Shown: positions 28,433-36,913 of the stretch, piece by piece | Position numbering within the stretch: the stretch's first letter is position 1 | Layout of the letters: each line of letters begins with the position of its first letter | From: CAVXJN01 sp963762165 | GTDB taxonomy: Bacteria > Pseudomonadota > Gammaproteobacteria > JASBUN01 | NCBI GenBank assembly: GCA_963762165.1 | Contig: CAVXJN010000001.1 | Location: 248,001-312,000 of the forward strand | Direction of reading: 5' to 3' | DNA length: 64,000 nucleotides | Program-made: the position numbers and the translations under genes | Notes under the pieces: generated by a model | The model's input: only the letters and a program-made list of their open reading frames with translations | Databases searched by the model: none | Told to the model about the DNA's origin: nothing

Positions 28433-29305
28433 TTAATGGGCGATGGAGCGCGCCGGATCGCCCGCCAGCGGCCACGCCGGACTTTCCCACACCGGCTGGC
28501 AATCAGCGGGGAGCGCCGGCAGGCGCCCCAGTTCGATCCAGGGATTCTCAGGTCCGTGATAGTCCGACCCGCAGGATGCCCACAATCCGTGGCGGCGGAC
28601 GTGCGCGGCGATGGTGGCGCACTCGTCGGCGCTGTGGCTGCCGGTAACCACTTCCATTGCGGTACCGCCGCACTCCAGAAATTCGCCGGTCAGCTTGCGC
28701 AGCTTGGTGGCCGTCAAGCGGTAGCGCGCCGGGTGCGCAATCACGGCCAGGCCGCCGGCGCCCCGAATCCAGGCCACGGCGTCCGCCAGGCTGGCCCATT
28801 GCCCCGGCACATAGCCGGGTTTGTCGTTGACCAGAAAGCGCTTGAACACATCGCGCACGGAAGCGGCCCGGCCGATCTCCACCAGATAGTGCGCGAAATG
28901 GGTACGGCCGATAATGCTGCCCTTGGCATGGCGACTGGCGCCCGCAAGCGCATCGGCGACGTTTGCCTTCGCCAGACGGCGCCCGATCTCCTCGGCGCGC
29001 CAATTTCGAAATTCACGCAAGCCCGCCAGGCCGGCCTGCAGGGCGGAGTCGGCGGGATCGACGTGCAACCCGACGATATGCACCGTACGCCGCTCCCAGG
29101 TCACCGAGATCTCGACTCCGCGCACCAAGTTCAGCCCGGCGACCGCTGCCGCGGCTGCCGCCTCCTCCAAACCGGCGGTGGTATCGTGGTCGGTCAAAGC
29201 CAGCACCTGCACACCCTGGCTGCTGGCGCGCTGGACCAGGGCGGCCGGTGCCAGCGTGCCGTCGGAGGCGGTGGAGTGGCTGTGCAGATCGTGTTGGACT
29301 GTCAT
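28433..29305 (-). CDS. rnm: PHP-domain phosphoesterase (RNase AM / YciV type)
   Basis: Probable 5'-3' exonuclease / 3',5'-nucleoside bisphosphatase of the PHP family. 290 residues, beginning HDLHSHSTASDGTL with the first HxH metal pair, then ALTDHDTTAGL, the ligand glutamate in RGVEISVTW, AVIAHPARYRL, and the late SCGSDYHGPENPW. All nine-ligand PHP positions appear present. In E. coli this protein trims 5' ends of rRNAs. It is the promoter-proximal gene of the minus-strand operon and diverges from 29422. Confidence 0.88.
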   Translation of the reverse strand: MTVQHDLHSHSTASDGTLAPAALVQRASSQGVQVLALTDHDTTAGLEEAAAAAAVAGLNLVRGVEISVTWERRTVHIVGLHVDPADSALQAGLAGLREFRNWRAEEIGRRLAKANVADALAGASRHAKGSIIGRTHFAHYLVEIGRAASVRDVFKRFLVNDKPGYVPGQWASLADAVAWIRGAGGLAVIAHPARYRLTATKLRKLTGEFLECGGTAMEVVTGSHSADECATIAAHVRRHGLWASCGSDYHGPENPWIELGRLPALPADCQPVWESPAWPLAGDPARSIAH

Positions 29306-29334
29306 CGGCGCATTCTACTGTAGCCGGTGGCGGT

Positions 29335-29364
29335 TTGTCCTTTTGCCGCTGTACACGCTATATT
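29335..29364 (+). promoter_or_regulatory. Candidate sigma-70 promoter for the 29.4-32.2 kb genes
   Basis: TTGTCC (29335-29340) and TATATT (29359-29364) are separated by 18 bases, matching four and five of six consensus positions. The -10 lies 57 bases before the ATG at 29422 and points to the unknown helical protein and yciB-yciI-bolA-ppiC. Confidence 0.45.
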
Positions 29365-29421
29365 GCGGAGTCTCGCGGTCGGCTTTGCAAAAGCCGCCAT
29401 GCAACCGGAAATATCTGTTAA

Positions 29422-30147
29422 ATGAGTGGATTTCAAATCAAAGCTTCGGCGCTGGCGCCGGCATTGTTGAAAATCGTGGACGAAGTGGTGGATTTCCGGG
29501 CCCAGAATCCCGCCGCCCAGAATGTACTCCCGAGCCAGGAAAAGCTGCGCCAGGACATGCACCAGTTCTGCATGCTGCTGCAGCAGTTGGAGTCCGTACG
29601 CGACAAAGATCCCGAAGTGATCAGCGATATGGGAGAATACGGCCTCTATCTGCTGCAGAAGCTGAGCGAAATCGTGACCCAGTTGGGCCTGATGCAGACC
29701 CGCCAGCGCCTGGACCGGCATGTCATCTCGTTTGCGCTATGGATCTGCAGCACTGGTGGCGCCCTGCGCGAGTTGGAACCGATCGTCGACGCCTTTGCCG
29801 CCGAGGCCAACCGCAGCCGCAGCGGCCGCGACCTGGAACGCTTGTGCACCGCCATGCTGCACAGTTTGCATTGTGTCGACGACGCGGTGGTCGAGCGCCA
29901 GGAACGGGTTCCGACTGCGCCCTGGCGACTGCTCAATCTGAATGCCGGGATCGTCGCCACGCGTACTCACAATGCCGAGCTGATCCGCACCGCATTTGAG
30001 ACGCTGATTCGCAATCTGCCGGAAGAAGCCCCGGACTTCTTCAGCGAGGGCATGGAACAATTGGATGCAGCGGATTATCCCGCGCCGGTACGCGACTTGG
30101 TCGAACAGTATTATCATCGGTTTGCGAAAGCACGCACCCTGCACTGA
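29422..30147 (+). CDS. Conserved-looking helical cytoplasmic protein, function unknown
   Basis: 241 residues, no signal peptide, no membrane segment. It is predicted almost entirely alpha-helical (for example MHQFCMLLQQLESVRDK, FETLIRNLPEEAPDFFSEG). I see no catalytic motif. It precedes yciB by 18 bases on the same strand, so it is probably the first gene of that operon. Codon use and GC are like its neighbours and the frame is clean over its whole length, so it is a real gene. Its family was not recognised. Confidence 0.75.
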   Translation: MSGFQIKASALAPALLKIVDEVVDFRAQNPAAQNVLPSQEKLRQDMHQFCMLLQQLESVRDKDPEVISDMGEYGLYLLQKLSEIVTQLGLMQTRQRLDRHVISFALWICSTGGALRELEPIVDAFAAEANRSRSGRDLERLCTAMLHSLHCVDDAVVERQERVPTAPWRLLNLNAGIVATRTHNAELIRTAFETLIRNLPEEAPDFFSEGMEQLDAADYPAPVRDLVEQYYHRFAKARTLH

Positions 30148-30165
30148 CAACGGCACCCGAATACT

Positions 30166-30717
30166 ATGAAATTTCTGTTCGATTTTTTTCCGGTCCTGCT
30201 GTTTTTCATCGCCTACAAGGCGAGCGGCGGCAACATGTTTCTTGCCACCGGTGTGATCATGGCGGCGAGCGCACTGCAGGTCGCACTGTATTGGCTCAAA
30301 TTCCGCCGCTTCCAGAACATGCATCTGGTGACGCTGGGGCTGGTGATCGTATTTGGCGGCATGACCCTGGCGCTGCACGACGAACAGTTCATCAAATGGA
30401 AGGTCAGCGTGGTCAACTGGCTGTTCGGCGTCGTCTTCCTGGGCAGCCAGTTCATTGGCCGCAAGAACCTGGTCGAACGCATGATGAGCACTGCCGTCAG
30501 CGTACAAAAGTCGGTTTGGGCGCGCCTGAACATGAGCTGGGTGGTGTTTTTCCTGAGTATGGGATTCCTGAACTGGTACGTCATGGCCAACTACAGCGAC
30601 GACGTCTGGGTCGATTTCAAGTTCTACGGCATGCTAGGTCTGACCTTCGTGTTCGTGGTCGGCCAGGCGTTTTACCTCGGCCGTCACATCGAGCCGGAGA
30701 AGGAAACCGAGTCGTGA
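30166..30717 (+). CDS. yciB: Septation protein A / YciB inner membrane protein
   Basis: 183 residues with about five to six membrane helices. It starts MKFLFDFFPVLLFFIAYK, the typical YciB/IspA-septation signature. Also visible are GGMTLALHDEQFIKWKVSV, FGVVFLGSQFIGRKNLVERMM and LNWYVMANYSDDVWVDFK with the family's NxYVAxxxSxxxWVxFK pattern. It is implicated in envelope/septum maintenance. GTG of yciI overlaps its stop by four bases (GTGA). Confidence 0.95.
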   Translation: MKFLFDFFPVLLFFIAYKASGGNMFLATGVIMAASALQVALYWLKFRRFQNMHLVTLGLVIVFGGMTLALHDEQFIKWKVSVVNWLFGVVFLGSQFIGRKNLVERMMSTAVSVQKSVWARLNMSWVVFFLSMGFLNWYVMANYSDDVWVDFKFYGMLGLTFVFVVGQAFYLGRHIEPEKETES

Positions 30718-31013
30718 TCTACGCCATCATTTCCGAAGACGCCGAAGGCACTTTGGAACAACGCCTGCAGGCGCGGCCCGCCCATCTGCAACGGCTCAAT
30801 GCGCTCAAGGACGCTGGACGGCTGCTGCTCGCCGGACCGCATCCCAGCATCGATTCCGAAGATCCGGGGCCTGCCGGCTTCAGCGGCAGTCTGGTGGTCG
30901 CGGAGTTTCCATCACTGGAAGAAGCACGCGCCTGGGCCGATCAGGACCCCTACGTCGAAGCGGGCGTGTATCGCGCCGTCACCGTGAAACCTTTCAAGAA
31001 AGTATTGCCATGA
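30714..31013 (+). CDS. yciI: YciI-like ferredoxin-fold protein
   Basis: 99 residues from GTG 30714, whose GTGA overlaps the yciB stop. Starts VIYAIISEDAEGTLEQRL and contains HLQRLNALKDAGRLLLAGPHP with the conserved histidine and the GP loop; the C-terminal half has ARAWADQDPYVEAGVY. YciI proteins have a dimeric ferredoxin-like fold with a His-Asp dyad and an unproven role. It overlaps bolA by ATGA. Confidence 0.93.
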   Translation: MIYAIISEDAEGTLEQRLQARPAHLQRLNALKDAGRLLLAGPHPSIDSEDPGPAGFSGSLVVAEFPSLEEARAWADQDPYVEAGVYRAVTVKPFKKVLP

Positions 31014-31300
31014 GCCGCAACGAACAACGCGCCGCATCCATTCGCCAGCGCCTGGAACAAGCCGTGGCGCCGGTGTCGGTGGAGGTCATCGACGAAAGCC
31101 ACAAGCACGTCGGCCACGCCGGGGCCAAAGACGGTCGCGGTCATTTTGCAGTCAATGTCGTCGCCGATGCATTTTCCGGCAAGAGCCTGATCCAACGCCA
31201 CCGGATGGTCTACGAAGCGATGGGCGAACTCATGGACACCGACATCCACGCCCTCAGCATCAAGGCCCGTACACCCGACGAGGCTGCTGCAAACGGATGA
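31010..31300 (+). CDS. bolA: BolA-family protein
   Basis: 96 residues. The BolA core has SVEVIDESHKHVGHAGAKDG, with the histidines used for iron-sulfur binding together with monothiol glutaredoxins, then HFAVNVVADAFSGKSLIQRH and MVYEAMGELMDTDIHALSI. Short form without the extra YrbA-type loop. It overlaps both yciI (ATGA) and ppiC (ATGA), so four genes are translationally coupled. Confidence 0.94.
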   Translation: MSRNEQRAASIRQRLEQAVAPVSVEVIDESHKHVGHAGAKDGRGHFAVNVVADAFSGKSLIQRHRMVYEAMGELMDTDIHALSIKARTPDEAAANG

Positions 31301-32154
31301 AGCGCGCAGTTTGGTGCGCCGCGATCGCCTGCGCGGTGGCAGTCGGCGGCTGCGATCGGCCCGACACCGCAGACGCGAACGGCCCGGAAGTCCGCGTGCC
31401 CGGCCTCGAATCCCTTCCCGCCAAAGCGGGCGACGTGATCGCCACGGTCAACGGACGGCCGTTGACCGGCGCGCTGCTCGAACTCTATTCCGTCTCCAGA
31501 CGCCAGCAGCACCCTTTGGGCAAGCAACCCCGGCCGCGGGAACTCACCGACGAACTCATCAACCTCCAATTGCTGGCGGAAGAAGCCGAGCGCGCCAGGC
31601 TCGACCGCAAAACCGACATTGCCACCGAACTCTATTTCCAGCGCGCCAACCTGCTCGCCAGTGCGATGATGGAACAGCGCGCGCGCGAGGCCGGTATCGG
31701 CGACGCGGCGGTGCAGCAGCGCTATCGAACGCTCTACCCGGACGGGAAAATCACCGAATATCGCACCCGCCAGATTCTGGTCAACGACCGCACAACCGCT
31801 GAAGCGATGATCCGCGACCTGCGCAGCGGCAATTCGTTTACGGAACTGGCCAAGGCACACTCCAAGGGGCCGGCGGCCGCCCGAGGCGGCGCGCTGGACT
31901 GGTTCCAACCGGGCCAGGTGCTTCTGGAATTCGCTGCCGCCGTTGCCGATCTGAAGATCGGCGAATTCACCAAGGTGCCCGTGCACACCACCTACGGCTG
32001 GCATGTCATTTTGCTGGAACACAAGCGTACCGTAGCCGCTCCGCCGCTCGAGCAGGCGGCACCGGACATCGTGCGCGAATTGATCACGGAACGACTCGAC
32101 AAGCATCTGGACGAACTACGCGCGCAGGCCAAGGTCGAAATCAAACGACCGTAG
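31297..32154 (+). CDS. Parvulin-type peptidyl-prolyl isomerase lipoprotein
   Basis: 285 residues. The N-terminus MKRAVWCAAIACAVAVGGC has a signal peptide ending in a plausible lipobox (VGGC), so it is probably lipid-anchored. A SurA/PpiD-like helical segment (about 45-150) precedes one parvulin domain (about 155-250) with RQILVNDRTTAEAMI, FTELAKAHSKGPAAARGGALDWFQPGQ and GWHVILLEHK. It likely assists folding in the periplasm or outer membrane. Last gene of the yciB operon. Confidence 0.9.
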   Translation: MKRAVWCAAIACAVAVGGCDRPDTADANGPEVRVPGLESLPAKAGDVIATVNGRPLTGALLELYSVSRRQQHPLGKQPRPRELTDELINLQLLAEEAERARLDRKTDIATELYFQRANLLASAMMEQRAREAGIGDAAVQQRYRTLYPDGKITEYRTRQILVNDRTTAEAMIRDLRSGNSFTELAKAHSKGPAAARGGALDWFQPGQVLLEFAAAVADLKIGEFTKVPVHTTYGWHVILLEHKRTVAAPPLEQAAPDIVRELITERLDKHLDELRAQAKVEIKRP

Positions 32155-32264
32155 GACTACTATTCGCCGCCTCCGGTGCCGGCCGCGGCCCGTTCCCCAA
32201 CGTGTGCGGGGTCAGAGACCTGCCGGAGCGACAACGTGCATCCCGGACAACGGCGAAAGCGGCT

Positions 32265-33965
32265 TCAGTCGCGCAGCAGTTCGACCAGCTTCACCGGCTG
32301 GCTGAGCCAATTTCCCTGACCATAGTCCACGCCCAGATCACGCAGCTTCTGGTAGATGTCCTGGCTTTCAACGTATTCGGCGATGGTGGCAATATTCATC
32401 ACGTGGCCGATGTGATTGATGGAGCCGACCATGGCGTAGTCCACAGGATCGAAGCTGATGTCGCGGACAAAACTGCCGTCGATCTTCAGATAGTCCACTT
32501 CCAGGTTCTTCAAATGCGCGAACGAACTCAGACCGGTTCCGAAATCGTCGAGGGCGAAGCCGCAACCCAGGTCGCGCAACGAGGCGATGAAACTGGTCGC
32601 ATGGGCGAGATTGGAAACGGCTGCGGTTTCGGTAATCTCGAATACGATATGGCGCGCCAATTCCGGAAATTTGTCGAATTGCGCCTGCATGAATTCCAAT
32701 GTTCGATCGTCGCCCAATGACTGTCCTGAAAGATTGATCGCGAAACGCCTTTCGGGCAGCGACGTGTGCTGGCGGCGTCTGGCGATGTAATCGTCGATGA
32801 GCGCGAAAGCGTTGGAAACCACCCAGCGGTCAAGGTCCGCCATGATGTTGTAACGTTCCGCCGCGCGGATGTATTCCATCGGCAGCACGAGTTCGCCGGA
32901 ATCATCCAGCATGCGCAACAGAACCTCGAAGCGCTGGCCGTTGTGCTCGCCCTCGCGAAGCGGCACGACCTCCTGGGCGTAGAGCACAAACCGGTTTTGC
33001 GAATATGCCTGCGTGATCCGGTGCACCCATTGCATTTCACCCTGGCGGCGGATCAAGGCGACATCATCGGCCTGATACATGTGTATCCGGCTGCCGCCCT
33101 GCTCCTTCGCGACATAACAAGCCGAGTCCGCAAGGCTCAGCACTTCGGTCATGCTGTGTTGTTCCCGGGTCAACGGAACCATGCCGATGCTGACCCCGAT
33201 TTCAAAGGTTTTGTCTGCCCATGAAAAACGGAATTTGCGCACGGTCTCGCGCAGCTCTTCGCCCCGCAACAATGCATCATCAGGTTCGCAGTCCCAGAAC
33301 AATATGCCGAATTCGTCCCCGCCCAGGCGCGCCAGCGTGTCGGTTTCGCGGACATGGGGCGCCAACAGTGCGGCCAGTTGTTTGAGCAGCGCATCGCCGG
33401 CCAGATGGCCGCTGGTATCGTTGATCACCCGAAATTGATCGAGATCCATGTAACAAAGTACGTGATGACGGCCAAGCTGATGCACACTGTCGATGGCCTG
33501 CTGAACGCGCAGACCGAATTCCCGCCGGTTGAGCAATCCGGTGAGATCGTCGTGGGCCGCACGGTAGGCGAGCAAATGCGACATTTCCCGGGCCTTGGCG
33601 ACGTCTTGGAGCGTGACCACGATGCCCAGCCCGGCGCCGGTCGAATCGCGCATGGGTGCGGTCGCGCCGATCACCGGGTGGCGCCGGCCGCTCGCGCTCA
33701 CCAGGCACAGTTCCCCCGGTAAGCGCAGTTCCTGCGTCGATTCGTCGCATTGCGGCATGGGAATGGCAACCGGCCGTCCGTCAGCCTCGTCAATCAACCG
33801 CAGAACAGCGTGAATCGGTTGCCCGACCAATTGGGATGCCGTTTTCTCCAGCAGGCGCTGGGCGCTCGGATTCACGTAATCGACCCGACCCTCGCAGTCG
33901 ACGGTCAGCACCGCATCGGCGAGCGAACGCAATGCAGCTTCGGCGCGTTCACCTGGATCAGACAT
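32265..33965 (-). CDS. PAS-GGDEF-EAL cyclic di-GMP enzyme
   Basis: 566 residues from ATG 33965; no membrane segment, so cytoplasmic. A PAS domain (residues ~10-125, ADAVLTVDCEGRVDYVNPSA), then GGDEF (~135-300) with intact ARLGGDEFGILF, then EAL (~320-560). In the EAL domain the motif reads EVLLRM instead of EALLR, while FEITETAA, LDDFGTGLSSF and LKIDGSFV are intact, so phosphodiesterase activity remains plausible. Such dual proteins may synthesise or degrade c-di-GMP, depending on the PAS signal. Stands alone, between ppiC (converging) and ligA. Confidence 0.93.
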   Translation of the reverse strand: MSDPGERAEAALRSLADAVLTVDCEGRVDYVNPSAQRLLEKTASQLVGQPIHAVLRLIDEADGRPVAIPMPQCDESTQELRLPGELCLVSASGRRHPVIGATAPMRDSTGAGLGIVVTLQDVAKAREMSHLLAYRAAHDDLTGLLNRREFGLRVQQAIDSVHQLGRHHVLCYMDLDQFRVINDTSGHLAGDALLKQLAALLAPHVRETDTLARLGGDEFGILFWDCEPDDALLRGEELRETVRKFRFSWADKTFEIGVSIGMVPLTREQHSMTEVLSLADSACYVAKEQGGSRIHMYQADDVALIRRQGEMQWVHRITQAYSQNRFVLYAQEVVPLREGEHNGQRFEVLLRMLDDSGELVLPMEYIRAAERYNIMADLDRWVVSNAFALIDDYIARRRQHTSLPERRFAINLSGQSLGDDRTLEFMQAQFDKFPELARHIVFEITETAAVSNLAHATSFIASLRDLGCGFALDDFGTGLSSFAHLKNLEVDYLKIDGSFVRDISFDPVDYAMVGSINHIGHVMNIATIAEYVESQDIYQKLRDLGVDYGQGNWLSQPVKLVELLRD

Positions 33966-34055
33966 AGGCAAGGGCTCTCGACTCCAACAGCGCGAGCGGC
34001 CGCAACCTTGGCGCGCAGCCGCGATCGATACGGATCACCATCCCTGAGATCAATT

Positions 34056-36068
34056 CTAGACTCCAATCAACTGGCTGAATGCTTGCTCGTCGAGAATCGT
34101 AACATCGAGTTGTTGTGCTTTGTCCAATTTGGAGCCGGGGTTTTCGCCAGCCACCACGAAGTCGGTCTTCGCAGAGACGCTACCGGACACTTTCGCGCCC
34201 AGGCTCTGCAGCCGGGATTTGGCCTCGTCGCGGGTCATCGACGTGAGTGTTCCTGTGAGCACGAACGTCTTGCCGCTGACCGCCGTTGCCGTGTGCTGAA
34301 CGGCCACTGCGGGCCAATGGACACCGGCACTGCGCAACTTGTCGAGGACTTCGCGGTTATGGGCTTGGTGAAAGAACGCTGCCACGTGGCCGGCAACTAC
34401 CGGCCCGACATCGGCGACACCCTGCAACGCTTCTTCGTCGGCCCGTTCCAGACCGTCCAGATCCCCGAAATGTCCCGCCAGGGCCTGGGCGGTGGACTCG
34501 CCCACTTCCCGGATTCCCAGGGCATATAGAAAGCGCGGCAGCGTGGTGCTCTTGCTGCGCTCCAGCGCGTCGATGAGATTGCGCGCCGATTTTTCTCCCA
34601 TGCGTTCCATCGTCATGAGCTTTCCCACGTCGAGGTGATACAGGTCCGCCGGCGTGTGCACCAGATCCTTGTCCACCAGTTGGTTCACGAGTTTTTCGCC
34701 CAGACCGTCGATATCCATGGCCCGGCGCGAGGCGAAATGGATCACGGCCTGCTTTCTCTGTGCAGGACAGAACAAGCCGCCGCTGCAGCGCGCCGCCGCT
34801 TCTCCTTCCATGCGCACCACGTCGGAACCGCAAATGGGGCAATGCTTCGGATAGTGGGGTTTGCGCGCACCCTTGGGGCGCTTCGCTGCAACGACGCTCA
34901 CGACTTCCGGGATCACGTCACCGGCGCGCCGAACGATTACCGTATCACCGACCCGCACATCTTTGCGGTCGATTTCGTCTTGGTTATGAAGCGTGGCATT
35001 GGTCACGGTGACACCGCCGACGAATACCGGGTTCAATCTCGCAACGGGCGTAAGCGCACCCGTGCGCCCTACTTGCCACTCCACTTCCTGCAGCACGGTG
35101 AGCTCTTCCTGGGCCGGGAATTTGTAGGCGATTGCCCAGCGCGGCGCGCGGGCGACAAAACCCAGTGCCTGCTGTTGATCGAAACGGTCCACCTTGAACA
35201 CGACGCCGTCGATCTCATACCCCAACGCATCGCGCTTTGATTGCATCTGCCGATAGTAACCGATACATCCGTCCAGACCGCTGACCTGCTGCACTTCCGG
35301 CGACACCCGCAGCCCCCAATGCCGCAATTGCTGCAAGAGTTCGTATTGACTCTCGGGCAATGCCGCACCGCGCACCACACCGGCGCCGTAGCAGTAGATC
35401 TCCAGGGGTCGCTGCGCCGAGATCCGCGGATCCAGTTGTCGCAAGCTGCCTGCGGCGGCGTTACGGGGATTGACGAAGGTGCGTTCACCGCGTTCGCTTT
35501 GATCGTCATTGAGCCGTTCGAAACCCATCTTCGACATGTACACTTCGCCGCGTACTTCGAGCGCTTGCGGACAATCGGTGCCGCGCAAGCGCAGCGGCAC
35601 GCTGTCGATGGTGCGTACATTCTGGGTCACATCTTCGCCGGTGGTGCCGTCGCCGCGGGTTGCCGCCCGCACCAACACACCGTCTTCATACAGCAGACTG
35701 ACCGCCAGGCCGTCGAGCTTCGGTTCCGCCGTGTATTGGATCTGCGCCACTTCCAGACGTTCCCTGGCGCGGCGGTCGAACGCCTCCATCTCCGCTGCAT
35801 CGAACGCATTGGCCAGAGACAACATCGGCAGTTCGTGTCGGACCTGGGCGAATTCCTTGAGGGGCTCGGCGCCCACCCGCTGGGTCGGCGAATCCGGTGT
35901 GATCAAATCGGGGTGTTGCGCTTCGAGGTCCTGCAACTCGCGCAGCAGGCGGTCGTATTCGGCGTCCGGGATTTCGGGCGCATCGAGGACGTAATACGAA
36001 TAGTTGTGGTGATGGAGTTGCGTACGTAGCGCTTCGATGCGCCGCTGAATCTTGCTGGAGTCAGCCAT
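34056..36068 (-). CDS. ligA: NAD-dependent DNA ligase
   Basis: Seals nicks in replication and repair. 670 residues, intact. Domain Ia with YYVLDAPEIPDAEYDRLLREL, adenylation domain with the nucleophilic lysine in TAEPKLDGLAVSLLYEDG, OB fold, a four-cysteine zinc finger (CPICGSDV and CSGGLFCPAQ), helix-hairpin-helix repeats and a C-terminal BRCT domain (about 595-670, GKTFVLTGTL). Follows zipA by 17 bases; smc-zipA-ligA is a standard gammaproteobacterial order. Confidence 0.98.
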   Translation of the reverse strand: MADSSKIQRRIEALRTQLHHHNYSYYVLDAPEIPDAEYDRLLRELQDLEAQHPDLITPDSPTQRVGAEPLKEFAQVRHELPMLSLANAFDAAEMEAFDRRARERLEVAQIQYTAEPKLDGLAVSLLYEDGVLVRAATRGDGTTGEDVTQNVRTIDSVPLRLRGTDCPQALEVRGEVYMSKMGFERLNDDQSERGERTFVNPRNAAAGSLRQLDPRISAQRPLEIYCYGAGVVRGAALPESQYELLQQLRHWGLRVSPEVQQVSGLDGCIGYYRQMQSKRDALGYEIDGVVFKVDRFDQQQALGFVARAPRWAIAYKFPAQEELTVLQEVEWQVGRTGALTPVARLNPVFVGGVTVTNATLHNQDEIDRKDVRVGDTVIVRRAGDVIPEVVSVVAAKRPKGARKPHYPKHCPICGSDVVRMEGEAAARCSGGLFCPAQRKQAVIHFASRRAMDIDGLGEKLVNQLVDKDLVHTPADLYHLDVGKLMTMERMGEKSARNLIDALERSKSTTLPRFLYALGIREVGESTAQALAGHFGDLDGLERADEEALQGVADVGPVVAGHVAAFFHQAHNREVLDKLRSAGVHWPAVAVQHTATAVSGKTFVLTGTLTSMTRDEAKSRLQSLGAKVSGSVSAKTDFVVAGENPGSKLDKAQQLDVTILDEQAFSQLIGV

Positions 36069-36085
36069 TGCGGGAGAGCTGCTGT

Positions 36086-36862
36086 TTATCGAACGCCGCT
36101 GCGGGTACGTTGCTGGCGTTCGTATTCGCTGATTTCGTCGCGCAAATGCGCAATGGTCTGTTGGCCCATCACGCTGCGGCTGGCATCGCGCAGTTCACCG
36201 CCCAGATTTCGTTTCAAGGTCAGGGCCGCGGCGATCATCGCATCGAACGCCTTGACCCCTTCCATCGGCCCCGGGAGTTGTAGAAACAATACCAGCCCCG
36301 GGCTCTGCAACTGGTCTTTTTGTTCGTCGTCGAACCAACCGGGCTCGACCATATTGGCGAGACTGAACACCGATTGCAATTCGCCGCCGAGCGCTTCGTA
36401 GTGATGAAAAATCCGCATATCGCCGTATTCCAGTCCGGCGTCGCGCGCAGCATCGAAAATGTCCGGACCGCGGAAAGCCAACCCGGAGCGCGCCACGACG
36501 TAGACCATGACAATCTTGGGTTCCGGCTTCGGTTCCGGGGGCTTCGACCCCTGTGGCGTCGGGTCGCGCGGCTGCGCCCGGTTGGGCGGTCGTTCAGCCT
36601 TGATGGAAGGACTGTGTTCGGATCCGGAATGCGTTCCCGCCCGTTCTTCGATGGCGATACTGCGCCCGAGTTCCGCCAGTTCGGGATCGGGCACCGCCAA
36701 CGAACCGGAATCGGCTTCCGAGTCGATCTCAGGCAGTTCCGCCCGCGCGCGGCGCCGCCGCAGGCGCGCGCCGACACTGCGCCGTCCGGCGAAATAGACG
36801 GCAACCAGGATCGCCGCACCGACGACCAGCAGTACCCAGCGAAGTAGATCGAGTCCGTTCAT
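36086..36862 (-). CDS. zipA: Cell division protein ZipA
   Basis: Anchors FtsZ to the membrane. 258 residues from ATG 36862 (MNGLDLLRWVLLVVGAAILV), one N-terminal membrane helix. A basic then acidic/proline-rich linker occupies about residues 30-115. The C-terminal FtsZ-binding domain (about 118-250) has IVMVYVVARSGLAFRGPDI and MRIFHHYEALGGELQSVFSLANMVEPG. The in-frame TTG two codons upstream is unlikely to be used. Confidence 0.95.
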   Translation of the reverse strand: MNGLDLLRWVLLVVGAAILVAVYFAGRRSVGARLRRRRARAELPEIDSEADSGSLAVPDPELAELGRSIAIEERAGTHSGSEHSPSIKAERPPNRAQPRDPTPQGSKPPEPKPEPKIVMVYVVARSGLAFRGPDIFDAARDAGLEYGDMRIFHHYEALGGELQSVFSLANMVEPGWFDDEQKDQLQSPGLVLFLQLPGPMEGVKAFDAMIAAALTLKRNLGGELRDASRSVMGQQTIAHLRDEISEYERQQRTRSGVR

Positions 36863-36913
36863 ATCCAATGCAGCTTACAGACCCGCCACGCCCACGAGCG
36901 TAACGGGATCACC

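Noticed and set aside
29422..30147. Assigning the helical protein ahead of yciB to a named function
   Set aside because: Gene order alone does not define it, and no motif was recognised.
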